Counted from the stretch's first letter, positions 24,523 through 36,300 are shown. The stretch: DNA of 64,000 nucleotides from Porpolomopsis calyptriformis (GCA_951640195.1 OX621171.1:186001-250000), one strand, 5' to 3'. Translations and numbers: made by a program. Notes: generated from the sequence alone by a model not told the origin.

Positions 24523-25932
24523 ATGTCGACAGAAGACTATACCGCTCAACTGGTGATCGCACAAAGCCACCCCGCACCTTACAGGTGCAACTCCAGCCTC
24601 TTAACATCATATCCCTGGCGAAATGGCGTGGTCCTCGAACGTGAAAGCCTGTATTCTTGGGTGGTCAACCACGAACCGCCTTACAGTGATCCCTTACTCA
24701 CCCATATCATTAAAGTGAGTTCTATTTGTTTTTGTCATTCTTTGCTGTTCTGATAATGTTCTCTCGCATTTCTCTTCAGTCGCTTTCTTTTGCTATTGAT
24801 GTCTTTGATAAAGACGGGTTCTTTCAACATCCTTACCGGAATCATGCTTGGTCCCTACTAACTGGAAAGCCCAGCAAGGCGACATTTTCTGGGCAATCTG
24901 GCTACTTTGGCCACCTGATGCTTGGGTATCAACTCATTGACGCTCTTCTTTGGTCCTCGTCTTGGATTTCTCACGCCGCGCTTTCGGTCATTGAGAGAAG
25001 GCCGACCCCCCTTCTGATGCCAAGGAAGTTGCTTGCAATCGTGAAAGCGTTAGGTAACTGGCCAGACTTGATCTCGAAGGCCAGGAAAGCACGGAGAGAC
25101 GAACCCCATACTATGACATCTTGGATACCGTCTGATGTACAAAGCGCTGAAGATATCACTTATGCCATCGCTATGAAAAATCTACAGCACGGCATCACAC
25201 ATTACCGAGCATCTCACTGGCATCATATCTTAATGAATATCCATTCAGTAGCGTTCATTGTACGATGGCACTCGCCTGTAAGTTTTTGAGGTGTCTCCTT
25301 TTGACTGCTTATTCGGCATATAACTAGTTGAATCTGCAAGCTTCCAAACCTGCCGATTCGTTTCTGAAACAATTCTTGAGGTGGGTTTTATTTCACTGCT
25401 TTGCGCCTCCGTCTGATCTCCAGAGTTGTATGCATTCAATCAATTGTAGTCGGGCTGGAAACGCCAATATTAATATTACCCCAAACCTCCATCAGGTTCC
25501 CATCGACAGAATGGTGAACTTGACTCAGGTTGCGTTGAGCCTTAGCCCCTTGGTGTTACTCATGTCTCAGTGGGGTGTTAGTGAATCCTTCAGCAGAGAT
25601 GTTCTCATCGAGGCAAGTGTCTATCTCGAGTGTTTGGTCTGATTATCAACATTGCAAAAATCATGTTACAGTACGCTGTATCATTGGGAACTAAACCACC
25701 TGCATTGGGGTCACTCGAGGCTAAAATTTGGCGAGTTGTATGCTCGGTTGCCACAGGAGGCGATTCAAGTGTCGGAATGTCAGAAATTTTCAAGGAATTT
25801 GATGACATTGTAACTTCGGGGAAACCTCTAATATTTGACTGGTTCTCTCAAGGTCTGCTGGTAGTTGTATCCTGACGCTCGCCTTATTAACAGTTACATT
25901 TTTTGATCCTTCAGAATACACTAATCGCGTAA
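24523..25932 (+). CDS. Unknown five-exon gene, 395 aa
   Basis: Join 24523-24714, 24780-25277, 25328-25612, 25672-25866, 25915-25932. All introns (65, 50, 59 and 48 bp) fall between whole codons. The third is GC-AG (GCAAGT to CAG). Start ATG 24523, stop TAA 25930. I recognise no domain. The protein is helical and rich in Trp, Leu and His (GYFGHLMLGYQLIDALLW, HYRASHWHHILMN) without a clear signal peptide. It sits 152 bp upstream of the JmjC-like gene on the same strand, so the two may be co-inherited as a pair. The tiny last exon (NTLIA) is the weakest part. If it is not used, the frame stops at 25873-25875 with nearly the same protein. Confidence 0.65.
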
Positions 25933-26084
25933 CGAATCGATCCCTTTCTGCTTCCTCCGCCCTCCAACTCAGGATCCCGAGAACTCAAGACGATCACCCC
26001 ACGAATGGCGCCTCCCTTCATGTCTATCACACTAGCATAGATGAACTATCCCTGTTGCCTTCCCCTCATTCAAGTGGTGTTAAT

Positions 26085-28824
26085 ATGTCTAAGCTATCGA
26101 TTGCGGCTTGCTCCAACGATGTAGTTAAGGAACGGATCTCACAGCGACGTGATGTTATCCATCGCGAAAACAACACGGCTGGATCCAACATAAGGGAAGA
26201 CCAGGGCAGTAATCCTGCTCTAGCCTCAGACACAGATTTCGGTGGGTCAGATGGGCCGACGACCGACTCGCCTTCAAGTTTGTCGAGCTGTGGTTGGGAC
26301 AGCTCTTCCTCCACGAGAATTGTCCAGGATCGCCAAGAGGAGGCCGAACGTGAAAGGGAAAATCTGGACCAAACAACCTCAAGTACACTGGGTGGTGGCC
26401 AGGATGAGGTTACGACCTTACAGGGCGGATGTAGACGTAACGATTGTGCCACAAGGTCCGTGTTTGGCCAGAGTTGTAGGAAGATGAACAAGAGACATCA
26501 TAAAGCCAGTTCAAGAAATCAGCGCGGCCCAGATGAGCCTACAGCTCAAGGCTCCAAAACCTTCCCCATTTATGTAGATCTGGACGGTGATGTAAGTTCT
26601 CCGGCGACGGACATTGCAAGATTGAGCTAAGAGTAATGTTGGCCGCAGGCATTCCAGGAGCACAACCTGTTCGAGAAACCGCCTTCTGTCGTGAGTAATC
26701 ATTCTGATGTCGACTTTGTCTAATCATATAACATGTCGTAGTTATCTGATGACAAAATTTCCCTGAAATTATGGCTTCCTCGTCATCTATCTCCTCAAGT
26801 ACTGTATGATTTTCGATCCCCCAAATCCGTGGCGAGTCTTCTGCCACCTTCCGAGCTCCATGTGAAGCAAATTAATCACATTCTACAGGCAGGGTGTGAA
26901 TACCCATTACTCAGGGACATTCAAACCAGCGTCGAGGCGCTGTATGTGGACGGTCGACCACTTTACCACCGCGATAGCGCTCGTAGCCTATGGTTCAACG
27001 CCAACGATCCTTACCAATCCTCTATTTTCGTTGTAGAATACGATGCTTTCGTCAAGATGAGGACGGGAACCTTACAAGAAGTTTTCAAACACAGGCATAT
27101 CCTTGTTCTCAATTCTCCGTCAGAAAAACAAGATTTCAGTTTAGAATCGCTAAGTAAGCTCGGCTCTATCGACAAGGTTCGCCCCATTCAAGGTAAACCA
27201 AACTTTGCCATGCTTGATACCAATTGACAGGATTTCCAGATATACAACTCCGTACGAAGGAGAACCCTCAGGTGTGCATGCGTGGCGGCACACTCGCAGA
27301 GTTCTATGAAGAGTCAACGAAAGGTAGCAACGGTAAAATTTTGAATGTTTTGGACCTCCCAATGGGCGCCATCGATGTCTCAGATACTGTTCAATACACG
27401 TCAGTCCTATCGCGATATATATATCTGTGGTATTCACGTCCGAGCTCGACCAGGTCCCTTGCATCGAATCAAATGGCCTGGCAACAAACACGAGGACAAA
27501 AAGGACTTGTGCGTGAGAACCCACCCTCAGATGAACTCATCTGGGGGACCACCGCACTGGCAGGTGCAACCTCCTGGGTCCATATCAATGCCAACGGCTT
27601 GGGCGCGTATGTAAACAATGTCGCCGGCGCGAAGTATTGGGTCCTCCTGAATCGGCGTCGCGGAGCATCCCGGGACAACCCTTGCGGTGACATGTCATCA
27701 CCGGAAGCTTTCCCTGATAGTTGGAAAGCGTGGTCGTCTGGATGCGGGGTTTTTGAACATGAAGGCATACTTCTCACGCCGGGGTGTTTGTTGTACGTCT
27801 GATTTCGACATGCAGCCTCGCAACTTCTGATTACTCTTGGAACAGTTTTATGAGACCAAATACACCGCATTACGTCTTGACCCTGGGCCACTCAATTACT
27901 TATGGGCGCTACTTTTACGCTACTTCCACCATTCGCGACACTTGCTGGGCAATTGTCCACTGTACGATCGGAAACAATACGTTAACACACACTGAACACC
28001 CGCGCACTACCCAGCTTTTGCGTCGGATTCTGCTTTGGTCCCTACAAGACTACGAACGTACGGTTTATGAGTCCTCGCAATCAAATACAGAGCGTCCCGC
28101 CAGCGAACACCGCATCAATCCCCGGTCGAGCGACGGCTTACTCGATCTAGCCGCCCTTGGGAATCTCCTTGAATTGCTGCCATATTTGGACAGACGTTAT
28201 TACACTGGGGACATCCCACCGTCAGAAGAAGCTGAAATTGAATATGCAAGACTTGCCTTCTCCAGTTTCAAGTCTGTGTTTTGCGCGCACCAGCATCTAA
28301 GATACGGCACAAGAAGAGTTGATCCCATGACACAATTCTTTCGTCTCTCCCTTCTCCAGTTTTCCGTAACTCTCGTCCGATACAAGATGAAGAAACTGGA
28401 GTTCGACGGTGCCTTCACACCTCTAGAACTCAGGCAGCAAATTGAAAACCATCTAGCTAAATTTCATCAATCTCTTTCCGAGCGATTCATACAGGACGTC
28501 CAACGACCTCAAGAGGATCTCCCATATCTCCGTAGCTTCGATTGGACCAATACCAACTTTGTGGTTAGCGATGGCCCATACATCGATACCATCTCATTAG
28601 ATAAACTAGGTCCGAAAACTACTGGTTTGTCTCCTTGTCGACGTGCCAAGGATGGCGGATTAAAATTTCACCCGGCCACCAATCGACGCGTTACAAAAAA
28701 GCGCAAACCCCCTAGTAAGTCCGGCTGTCAGCCCTTTTTAGTATTGGTTGTATCTCAAGGCATTTTTTTCAAAGATTTTGACACATGGCACTATTCTGTC
28801 AAGCGCCGATGCATTCTGCCATGA
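26085..28824 (+). CDS. JmjC-like (cupin) protein, about 828 aa
   Basis: Join 26085-26591, 26649-26690, 26742-27192, 27231-27399, 27454-27792, 27846-28824. All phases agree. The fourth intron (27400-27453) is a multiple of three and could be retained. The first 170 residues are Ser/Arg/Glu-rich and disordered. A cupin core follows, with TSWVHINANGLGAYVNNVAG near residue 430 and LTPGCL..MRPNTPHYV near 500-513. In JmjC oxygenases the iron ligands are HxD/E...H. Here they read H433, N435 and H511, so the middle acidic ligand is Asn. Active relatives hydroxylate or demethylate proteins using 2-oxoglutarate. This one may be inactive or have altered iron binding. The C-terminal end (after about 28710, where a GTAAGT donor occurs) is uncertain. 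Confidence 0.75.
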
Positions 28825-29615
28825 TGTGTTTTGGAGATTAGGTGGAAAGTTGTCAGTTGGCCATCAGGAAAACACCAATCCACTTAATCATCTTAGTATT
28901 TTCATAAGAGTAAGGCAGCTAAGATGATCAAAATGAAATAAGTTAAATAACATTAATTTAAGACAGACAAGAGGGAAAAGGGGAGGGTGCTTGTAGTAAG
29001 GGAAGAGGAGTGAGAGGTTATATTACTACTTGAAAAGCATGATGGTCTATTAGCAAAAGTCCAAGAAGTTTACCTGGTTGGTCCTTGCCAGGTATTGTCC
29101 ATCTGGACCACCTGGAAGACCCCCACCTTGTAATGCAAAACCCCCACATCTTTTGTAGGCCAGGTTCAACTAACCTGGTCAGTTTGCAAGAACAGGGTAT
29201 TCTCACCCATTATATTACATTCCCACTACCTATGGTAGTGGGTCTTAGAATCTACTTGGGTACTAAAACTCACTGTAGATTCAATGATCTGTCCATTGTC
29301 ATGTGTTTTTATTCTCCACATTGTCTGCATTGATCACTGGCTTGATAGGACTGGACTTCATCAGCAAAACCCGATTTTAAGGATTCTACAACAATCTACA
29401 GAAAGCTACACAGTACTCTGTAGAACTCTGTAGATTGACAGATCTACACAGACACATAACCTTTTCTACAACTATCTACAGTCCAACTACAAGTAACTAT
29501 GTAGTTTCCTGTAGACATATCAGGTTTTGCTGATGTTGTTGTCTTCATATGTGTTCTGGCAGATGGAGCATTCAAACCCCCAAGCCCACCACACCTATGA
29601 GTTGGAGGCCAAGAG
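28825..29615. repeat. Gene-free, palindrome-rich repeat DNA
   Basis: No coding frame is supported. At 29071-29180 CCAGGT and ACCTGG units alternate, including a 7-bp perfect inverted repeat CCAGGTT/AACCTGG around 29160-29178. At 29390-29520 CTACA and TGTAG occur about ten times in both orientations. Such dense short palindromes resemble subterminal binding sites of a non-autonomous DNA transposon. No terminal inverted repeat was fixed. Confidence 0.4.
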
Positions 29616-29844
29616 TGTTAGGGTCCAGTCATAACCCTGGCATGCAATGTGCAACTGTATATATACTGGGTACCACATACCAAAATGAGCTTGGTATTGT
29701 GATGCTTTTGGCATAGTGGTGACTACCTTTGATTGTACCTAGTCATTGTAACAAAGAGATAGAGAGGAAAACAGATCTTGCACTGATCATCTCATTATCA
29801 AAAAGATATGAATTTTGCCTAATTTTCATCTGCGACAGCTAACA
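29616..29844 (+). repeat. Possible solo LTR (229 bp, TGTTAG...CTAACA)
   Basis: Starts TGTTAG and ends CTAACA, a perfect 6-bp terminal inverted repeat of LTR type. A TATA-like tgtatatatactgg lies near 29655 and an A/G-rich leader follows. Length and ends recall Ty1/copia LTRs of mushrooms. The flanking 5-mers (aagag and tattc) do not match, so either the target duplication is lost or the boundaries are wrong. No coding part is attached. Confidence 0.45.
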
Positions 29845-30040
29845 TATTCCAAAATCTTATTTATTATGTGATTAGGATTGGTACATGAAATTTAACTTGT
29901 CTCGACTACAGTGTTGTGTATGATATGTATATAAATAGTTTTGGTTGACTTGAATAACAATGCTAGGGTGACTGCACTCCTATGCATATTTTTGCTACCT
30001 TTCATAACTTTACTTCTTTGCAAAATGGAATTTAAGAATA

Positions 30041-30235
30041 TGTAAGGGTTGGGGATAAGTTATCACACTTTGCTCAATACCAGGATATGCACAGAACCAA
30101 TGTATTGGGGCAATCTGGTATAAGCGGGAGTGGGATATAAACTTATTGTTTACCTAAGCGTAACCAGTACTTAAGGTATCCGGTACAAATATGTACAAAC
30201 ACAGCATGGTGGCTGTATGTAACATATCTGTTACA
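30041..30235 (-). repeat. 3' LTR of E3
   Basis: On the minus strand it begins TGTAACAG and ends CCCTTACA. It is 195 bp long and differs from the copy at 39759-39953 at six positions by my count (96.9% identity), all transitions. The purine tract directly outside confirms the start. Confidence 0.93.
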
Positions 30236-30247
30236 TCCTCCCCCTTT
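30236..30247 (-). other. Polypurine tract of E3
   Basis: The minus strand reads AAAGGGGGAGGA immediately before the 3' LTR. This is the expected primer site for plus-strand DNA synthesis and fixes the LTR boundary. Confidence 0.85.
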
Positions 30248-30381
30248 GGCTTAACTGCCAGGGTAAGTTAAGCCTGATAGCCAGGCAGAACACACATAAA
30301 ACAATCTATATACTGCATAGAAATAACTAAGGGAAATAGAAAATAAACGCCATAGTAATACAACTGCGGCAACGACTACAT

Positions 30382-31392
30382 TCATCCGTAGTCCATTGGG
30401 ATGTCAGGTATCTCTGACGTACTATCAATACATTCCTGAAGCGAAGCTGGCTCAGGTTCAGGTATCGGTGAGCCAAGTGAAACTTGCTCGCTATTGCTGC
30501 CTGGTGGTGCAGCGCTGTCTTGTGAATTGCGCCATAAACAGCATCGCGAAGTGTGGGATGAGTCCCAGCCATGGGGTGATCCATGCTCAGCAAGCGTGTA
30601 TGTGATTTGTCCACACCGAGTGAACGAGTTAGATGCATCAAACGCGTCTTGGGTGATAAGGCCTGCGGATGGGGCGACAGACTTGTCATTAGACGAGATA
30701 TGAGACTGGGGACGTTGGTGAGGACATCCATCCAGGAACCATGTGTCATTTCTGTCATGAAGTGATGAAGGAACACCATTCCTTGCCAATGTATTACACA
30801 CAGACTCTCTGTATGTCTCGAGGGAGGATAAGTCCGAGACATTACCCTGGAGGGTGTCCTCGAGCCATTGAAAGGCATAGGCAAAGGCGTTGTCCACCTG
30901 TTCAAATGTAATGCCTTGTCTGGTGAAGAACAGAATGAGGGATTGTTCCATGACATTGGATGATCCAGAGTACTAGGCTGGTTCTCTGGTGGGTTCCGCA
31001 ATGGACAGGTTCGATCCCGTCACAAGTGAGCGATAGTGGCCGGGCATTCCAAACAGGAGGGCTGCCGCTCTGATGTATTGCGACCATATCTGGTCGGCGT
31101 CTGTCGATGATCCAGCGGGAGCACGGGTCTTAGGTGACTTTGGTTTGTGTCGACTAACCAAAAGCATCCTGCGGAGGCTTCGCAGTGAAATGCTGCCATC
31201 TCATTCTAAGCGCACTCCAGGGTGCGCGGCACAGCAGTTTATGTAGAACCAATGAGCCCACTCTTCCGGGGAACTCGTGGTGGTTAGCTGAGACAGGTTA
31301 ATCCGTCCAGGCACAGAAGAGGTCGGCACCTGTACAGGTGTGTCAGTGGAATCACCTGAAGCCCAGGTGGGAACTCTCCAATTGATTAACAT
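30382..31392 (-). pseudogene. E3 extra ORF d, broken by two stops
   Basis: One minus-strand frame from ATG 31392 to TAG 30382 with internal TGA (31201) and TAG (30973). These fit CGA and TGG or CAG decayed by C-to-T change. The N-terminal part includes EEWAHWFYINCCAAHPG; the middle is a helical block (YIRAAALLFGMPGHYRSLV, then FEQVDNAFAYAFQWLEDTL); the C-terminus is Ser/Pro-rich. I recognise the helical pattern only from mushroom hypothetical proteins. Its ATG overlaps the stop of ORF c (ATGTTAA). It is the last ORF before the purine tract, the position an env gene takes in some Ty3 elements, but there is no signal peptide or membrane segment. Function unknown. Confidence 0.6.
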
Positions 31393-31592
31393 GATGCATT
31401 GAGTGTCCGTTCTGCTCTCTCGAGGAGTCGCCTGTGCTGTCGTGACGAACGATCACGCAAGTTTGAGAGCCTTGTTGTTGCCTGATTCTTGGGCTTGAAT
31501 GAACAGAGCGTGCCATTGGCGCGCATTGATGGGGTATCCACGGTCATCCGCAGATTGAGTTCCACGCAGAGGGGGCAATCCCATTGCTTCAT
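31386..31592 (-). CDS. E3 extra ORF c, 68 aa
   Basis: Small basic ORF with a CPLCVE start and Arg-rich end (RDRSSRQHRRLLERAERT). Its stop overlaps the ATG of ORF d, which suggests coupled translation or a spliced joint reading. No known domain, and one CxxC pair only. It could equally be an exon of a longer spliced gene. Weak call. Confidence 0.35.
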   Translation of the reverse strand: MKQWDCPLCVELNLRMTVDTPSMRANGTLCSFKPKNQATTRLSNLRDRSSRQHRRLLERAERTLNASC

Positions 31593-31777
31593 TTCATTGC
31601 GCTGTTAAGAATTGCACTGGGAACATGTGCTTCTTGGCAACGGCTTAGACCACTAAGCCAAAACGTCGCAGAACTGGACTTACCCAGTTCGGTTGTTCCC
31701 AGTGTATATACCATATTACATGTGACCAGCTAGAATCTGCTCGACGTTCATGAGAGACGGCCTCAGTGTGTTCGATC

Positions 31778-32143
31778 TCATGTCTCGAATTTCAGATTTG
31801 TGACACGCGCTGCTTCAGCGCTTGCGCCAACCCAGATGGTCTGGTCAATGGGTGAGTAATGGGCCCCAGCAGGGATGCTGGGCCAAGCAGTAATGGTCAA
31901 GCACTTCTTGCGCTTTTTGATCATCTCGCCACTAGGGCCAGATTGATTATTCACTCCGGGATCTAGGAGGTTTGGGAACTCGACATACGAGGTAGGTTGA
32001 AGGTGAGCCTTCAGTTCCTCATTCTCTTGAATGATTTGAGGGAAGCGTCTCTTGATGTATGCGTTATCCTCCTTGTCGAGGTCTTTGAACATCAGGCTAC
32101 AGCCTGCTAACTCGTCGTCCAAGTATGGATCAAAATGTTCCAT
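31778..32143 (-). CDS. E3 extra ORF b, 121 aa
   Basis: ATG 32143 lies 12 bp after the stop of ORF a; stop at 31778. Acidic N-terminal half (FDPYLDDELAGCSLMFKDLD), then a short coiled-coil-like part (IIQENEELKAHL) and a basic KKRKKC stretch. The end (AWPSIPAGAHYSPIDQTIWV) recurs, as I remember it, in mushroom transposon-linked hypotheticals. No enzymatic motif. Confidence 0.5.
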   Translation of the reverse strand: MEHFDPYLDDELAGCSLMFKDLDKEDNAYIKRRFPQIIQENEELKAHLQPTSYVEFPNLLDPGVNNQSGPSGEMIKKRKKCLTITAWPSIPAGAHYSPIDQTIWVGASAEAARVTNLKFET

Positions 32144-32155
32144 ATCAGCTCTTTG

Positions 32156-32839
32156 TTAAGCCTCCTCGTCAGTTTCTTTTTCCTTGCCCTTGTCTTGGGC
32201 AGAGGGGGTCTTGGTCACAGGGCTGGCCGCCCTTGTGTATTCTGACAATCGTGAATGCAATCCCTCGGTACAGGAGCGCTTGCGCTTTCCTAGTGATTTG
32301 GCTTCGCTAGTGTCGTTAGACTTGTTCAGCTTAGCTATGAGCTGATTGGCTTGATAAAGCTCATCTTGAGTTTGTTCATAACAAGCGCAATAGTAATCAC
32401 CATCGTCTTGAGCCTTCTCGAGTGAGACGGTTAGGTTTCGGATCTTTGTGATGAGTTCCTCTTGGTGTGCCTTGCGGCAGTCATCGAATGCCTCTTTCAA
32501 TGAGGCGTCTTGGTATACGCTGTCTTCGACAACATGGATTACATAGTCTTTGCAGACTTTACACCTCTGGTGACTGGAGTGTATCGCGACATTGATGGTG
32601 CTGTTACACACCCATGTTTTCGGGGGTAACTCTGATGAGTTACTTGTGTTTTGTCGAGAGCGGTACTCTCTCTCCCCTTCAGAAGAGGGCCTACGCCGTG
32701 TCTGGTGTGGGGATCTGATGACTTCGTCGGGACCAGCCATTAGCTGATCCCCGTTGTCTTCCACCATTTCCAGTGGTCTTGGGTCTACAGGGCGGGGGCT
32801 TGTTCTTACGCTTGTGGGCATGTTGTTTTCATTCAACAT
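32156..32839 (-). CDS. E3 extra ORF a, coiled-coil protein, 227 aa
   Basis: Intact frame from ATG 32839 to TAA 32156. The N-terminus is Pro/Arg-rich. A small Cys/His group (WVCNSTINVAIHSSHQRCKVC, residues about 75-97) could bind zinc. A coiled coil follows (ITKIRNLTVSLEKAQDDGD, then ELYQANQLIAKLN, residues about 128-175). The C-terminus is basic then acidic (GKRKRSC, KGKEKETDEEA), suggesting nuclear targeting. The coiled coil with a Cys/His group parallels the antisense gene of E5, but I see no clear homology. Role in the element unknown. Confidence 0.62.
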   Translation of the reverse strand: MLNENNMPTSVRTSPRPVDPRPLEMVEDNGDQLMAGPDEVIRSPHQTRRRPSSEGEREYRSRQNTSNSSELPPKTWVCNSTINVAIHSSHQRCKVCKDYVIHVVEDSVYQDASLKEAFDDCRKAHQEELITKIRNLTVSLEKAQDDGDYYCACYEQTQDELYQANQLIAKLNKSNDTSEAKSLGKRKRSCTEGLHSRLSEYTRAASPVTKTPSAQDKGKEKETDEEA

Positions 32840-33399
32840 TGTCGTATGGGGTAGAAAATTTTCTACTGTTGTTTTTTGTTTATCGTGCTTTTATACAAGT
32901 CACGCTTAGACTTGTGGCATCATTCTGGTGCCTCTAATTACCCCAATTGGGGTGAGTCTGCCACCAGACCAGGTATGTCTGGTCCGTTGATTGCCGATTA
33001 AGGCAATTATCAGTCATGCTCGGTTTAGCGCGCATACAAAGTGTGCTTGTTGGCACACCTCAAGGCTCTGAGTGCAGTCAGCATTCAGTGCCTCTTAACT
33101 GGCCATCTCGGCAGTTGATGAGGGGTATCTACACCCATTAGGGTTAGATATTTATCTAGAGCGCTAAGCTCTTTACACAATGATATGGGCTCCCAAGTCA
33201 TGTCTCTGAGGTTCCAACGAACCTCTAGCTCAAGTTTTCAGTTGTCCCACCTATGGCCGACTATTTCGTTGACTAACCATTCAGTTTGAAGTGGTTCACC
33301 GAAATCATAAGCATCTACTGACGCTCGGTTAGGGAATAACGCATCATCATTCGGATGGTGCGGATGCAGCAAATTTATGTGAAAGTGCGGATGAATCCG
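32840..33399. other. E3 spacer between integrase and extra ORFs
   Basis: About 560 bp inside the element without a supported ORF. It could hold a promoter or intron for the downstream ORFs. Confidence 0.5.
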
Positions 33400-36300
33400 T
33401 CACTTCGCGAGCTCGTCGGGGAGTTCCAACTCATAGTTGGATTCATTAGGAAAGGCCCGTACGACTTTGTACAGCCCAACGAACCTTGGCAGTAGTTTCC
33501 CTGCTCTACCTTGCGGTAGTTTAAGGTTCTTAGTCAATAGGTACACGAAGTCATTTACTTTAATTGACGGTTCTTCCCTTCTACGCTGATTAGCGTAGTA
33601 TCTTTGAAATACGTGATGCGCAATGATCGCGTTGTGAGCAGCTGCCAGATTCTGCAGCACTTGTTGAGCAAATGCTTGGATACCTGGCGGTGTCTCAGCA
33701 GTATTTTCTACCTGCTTAATCATAGCGGGCATATATGCTCCGTTCAGCTTGAATGGGGCGAAGCCTGTAGCTTCACTGATACTTGCGTTAATTGTGAATT
33801 TGGTCATCAGGATCTTTGTGATCCAGTCTCGTTGATCCGAGCTTATGGTTGCTCAGAGAATTTGACCTATTGAACAATTAGCTTGTTCAGTTGCGCCATC
33901 CATCTGAGGATGGAAAGATGTAGACATCAATAGTTTAGCTCCTAAGAGCCTGTGAAGTTTGCTCCACCATTTGGAGGTAAATTTCGAGTCTCTGTCTGAG
34001 ACTATACTTTTGGGAAGGCCGTGAAGCCTTACTACTTCTTTTAAGTAGATCCACGAAAGCTCTAACACTTTCGTTTTGGTATTCACTGGAATTAGGTGGA
34101 TCATTGATGTCATTCGACAAATGACTACCCATAGGTAATTGTACCCATCAATTTCGGGAAACAGACCAATAAAGTCCATTCCTATTGATTGCCACAGTTT
34201 CGTGGGTATGGGTAATGAATGCAACAGTCCTGTCAGGCGCTGCATATCGTCTTTCGACATTTGACAAGTCTGACATGACTTGCAGAATTGTTTGACATGG
34301 CTAAATATCTTAGGCCACCAGTACCATCATCTTACATAGTCGGCGGTACATTATGGACCAAAATGGCCCACTATTGAGTGTGCTTGATCAATGATCAGGC
34401 CGAAAATTGATTCTTGTCCCATCTTTGCAGATGGGATACATAGTACTTCCTCTCCCCCCAAATTCTTGGACCAAATCAGGCCTTCATGGACAGTGAATGC
34501 CTTATGGTGATCAGGTTTCTTGAGAACCTTGCTGAATAATGCGTCGGATATGTATCCTCCGCGAATTGCTACTGTTAGTGATTCATCATGCTCTATACAA
34601 GCGCGCAAGTTCTCTCCTCATTTATGGGATTGGAATATTGTTGGATTGTCTGGGGATGATCTTAATTTTTTCATCGGTTCTGTTTCTGGAATTGGAACTA
34701 GTGCGAGTGCTGCCACTTGCACATCTCTATCTTCTTCTCTTTCAAGAAGACGATTGCTTCGGCGTCATTGAATGTCTTCGATGACCTGGATAGCCTTCAT
34801 TTTGATGGCTCCAGTATTAATTTCATTTAGACGATCCCAAGGGAGATCATCCTTTTCTGGGTCTAGACATATATCTACATCTACGTATTCACTCATAGGA
34901 TGAGCGTCATACCATGTATCACTTTCATAATAACGTGACAATGCATTGGCAACTTTATTCAGTTGCCCTTTGATGTATGTTATGTCAAAGTCAAATCTTG
35001 ATAGGTATTCCATCCAACGAGCTTGTCGGCTAGACAGGCATCTTTGCATCTTGAAAAACTCAAGAGCTTGATGGTCGGTCACAATGTGAACCCGATATCC
35101 TATCAGTTTGTCCTCCCATTTAAGTAGGGCTTCAAGTATCGCGATTGTTTCATGCTCGAACATACAATAATTCCATTGAGCATCTGTAAACTTTCGCGAC
35201 ATAAATCCTGCTGGTCTGCAGGTTTGCCAGGTAGGACCTTGTCTGTACATTGCACTGATGCCATGTATTGAGGCGTCGCAGATGACCCATATAGGTTCAT
35301 CTTTCTTGTGATGTATCAGCACTAGTATAGGTGTCAAGCAGCATATCTGCTTTATTGTTTCAAAGCATTTATCGTGGATTGGTCTCCACGCGAACGGTTG
35401 CCCATTCACTGTCATGGCTGCTAACGGCCCTGTATAACTTGAGATATCTGGCAGGAAATGCACCAGATATTGTATGAGTCCTATAAATTTCTGGACATCA
35501 TTGTAATTGCACGGTTGTCGCCAATCGCATATTCTCGCCATTTTATCGGCATCTGTGTGTAGCCCTTTGTCATCTATCTTATGACCTAGACAGTCGATTA
35601 CATCAGCATACAGTTTGCACTTCTCCTCTTGGAGGTAGAACTTGTATTCTCGTAGTTTACCAAACACAAGACCCAAGTGTTTTTCGTGCTCTGAGACAGA
35701 AGCACTATAGACAAATAGATCGTCAAGATAGGCATGCATGAATATGCCAATAAAATCTCAAAAGATCATTGTCATTACCTGCTGGAACATAGTGGGTGCG
35801 TTGCAGTCTCCTATCTGCATTATATGGCTCACGTAGGTGCCATATATAGTTGCAAATGCACTTTTATGCACGTCTTCAGGTACTGTCTGTAGCTGCTCAT
35901 AAGCATCTGATAGGTCGATTTTTGACCTTATTGTTCCGCTGGCCACATCATATCTGATCTGGTCTTGGTTAGGAAAGGGCGTAATGTCCTTCAAAGTATT
36001 GTCATTGCATTTACGACAATCAATTGGCATCTGTAGAGTGCCATTCTTCTTTGGAATGCACAGCATCGGAGCTGCTTGATCAGTTTGCACCGATTCCCAC
36101 CATCCAGTGTGGGTATACTGTGCGATCTTCACTATAAGCTGAGGCTTTAGTGAGTCTGGACATCTCGGAAGGTAATAATTGTACTTCTTATCTTCATTGA
36201 TAAGAGGTATGTGGTGATTGACACCACATACCAGAGGCAATTCCTTGGGTACTCTGTGCATGATATCTTGGCACACTTCGATCCATTTGGCTCGAAGGCA

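Noticed and set aside
30327..31001. 224-aa minus-strand ORF overlapping ORF d of E3
   Set aside because: It lies in another frame of ORF d. Only the ORF d frame shows the helical family pattern and the decay-type stops.
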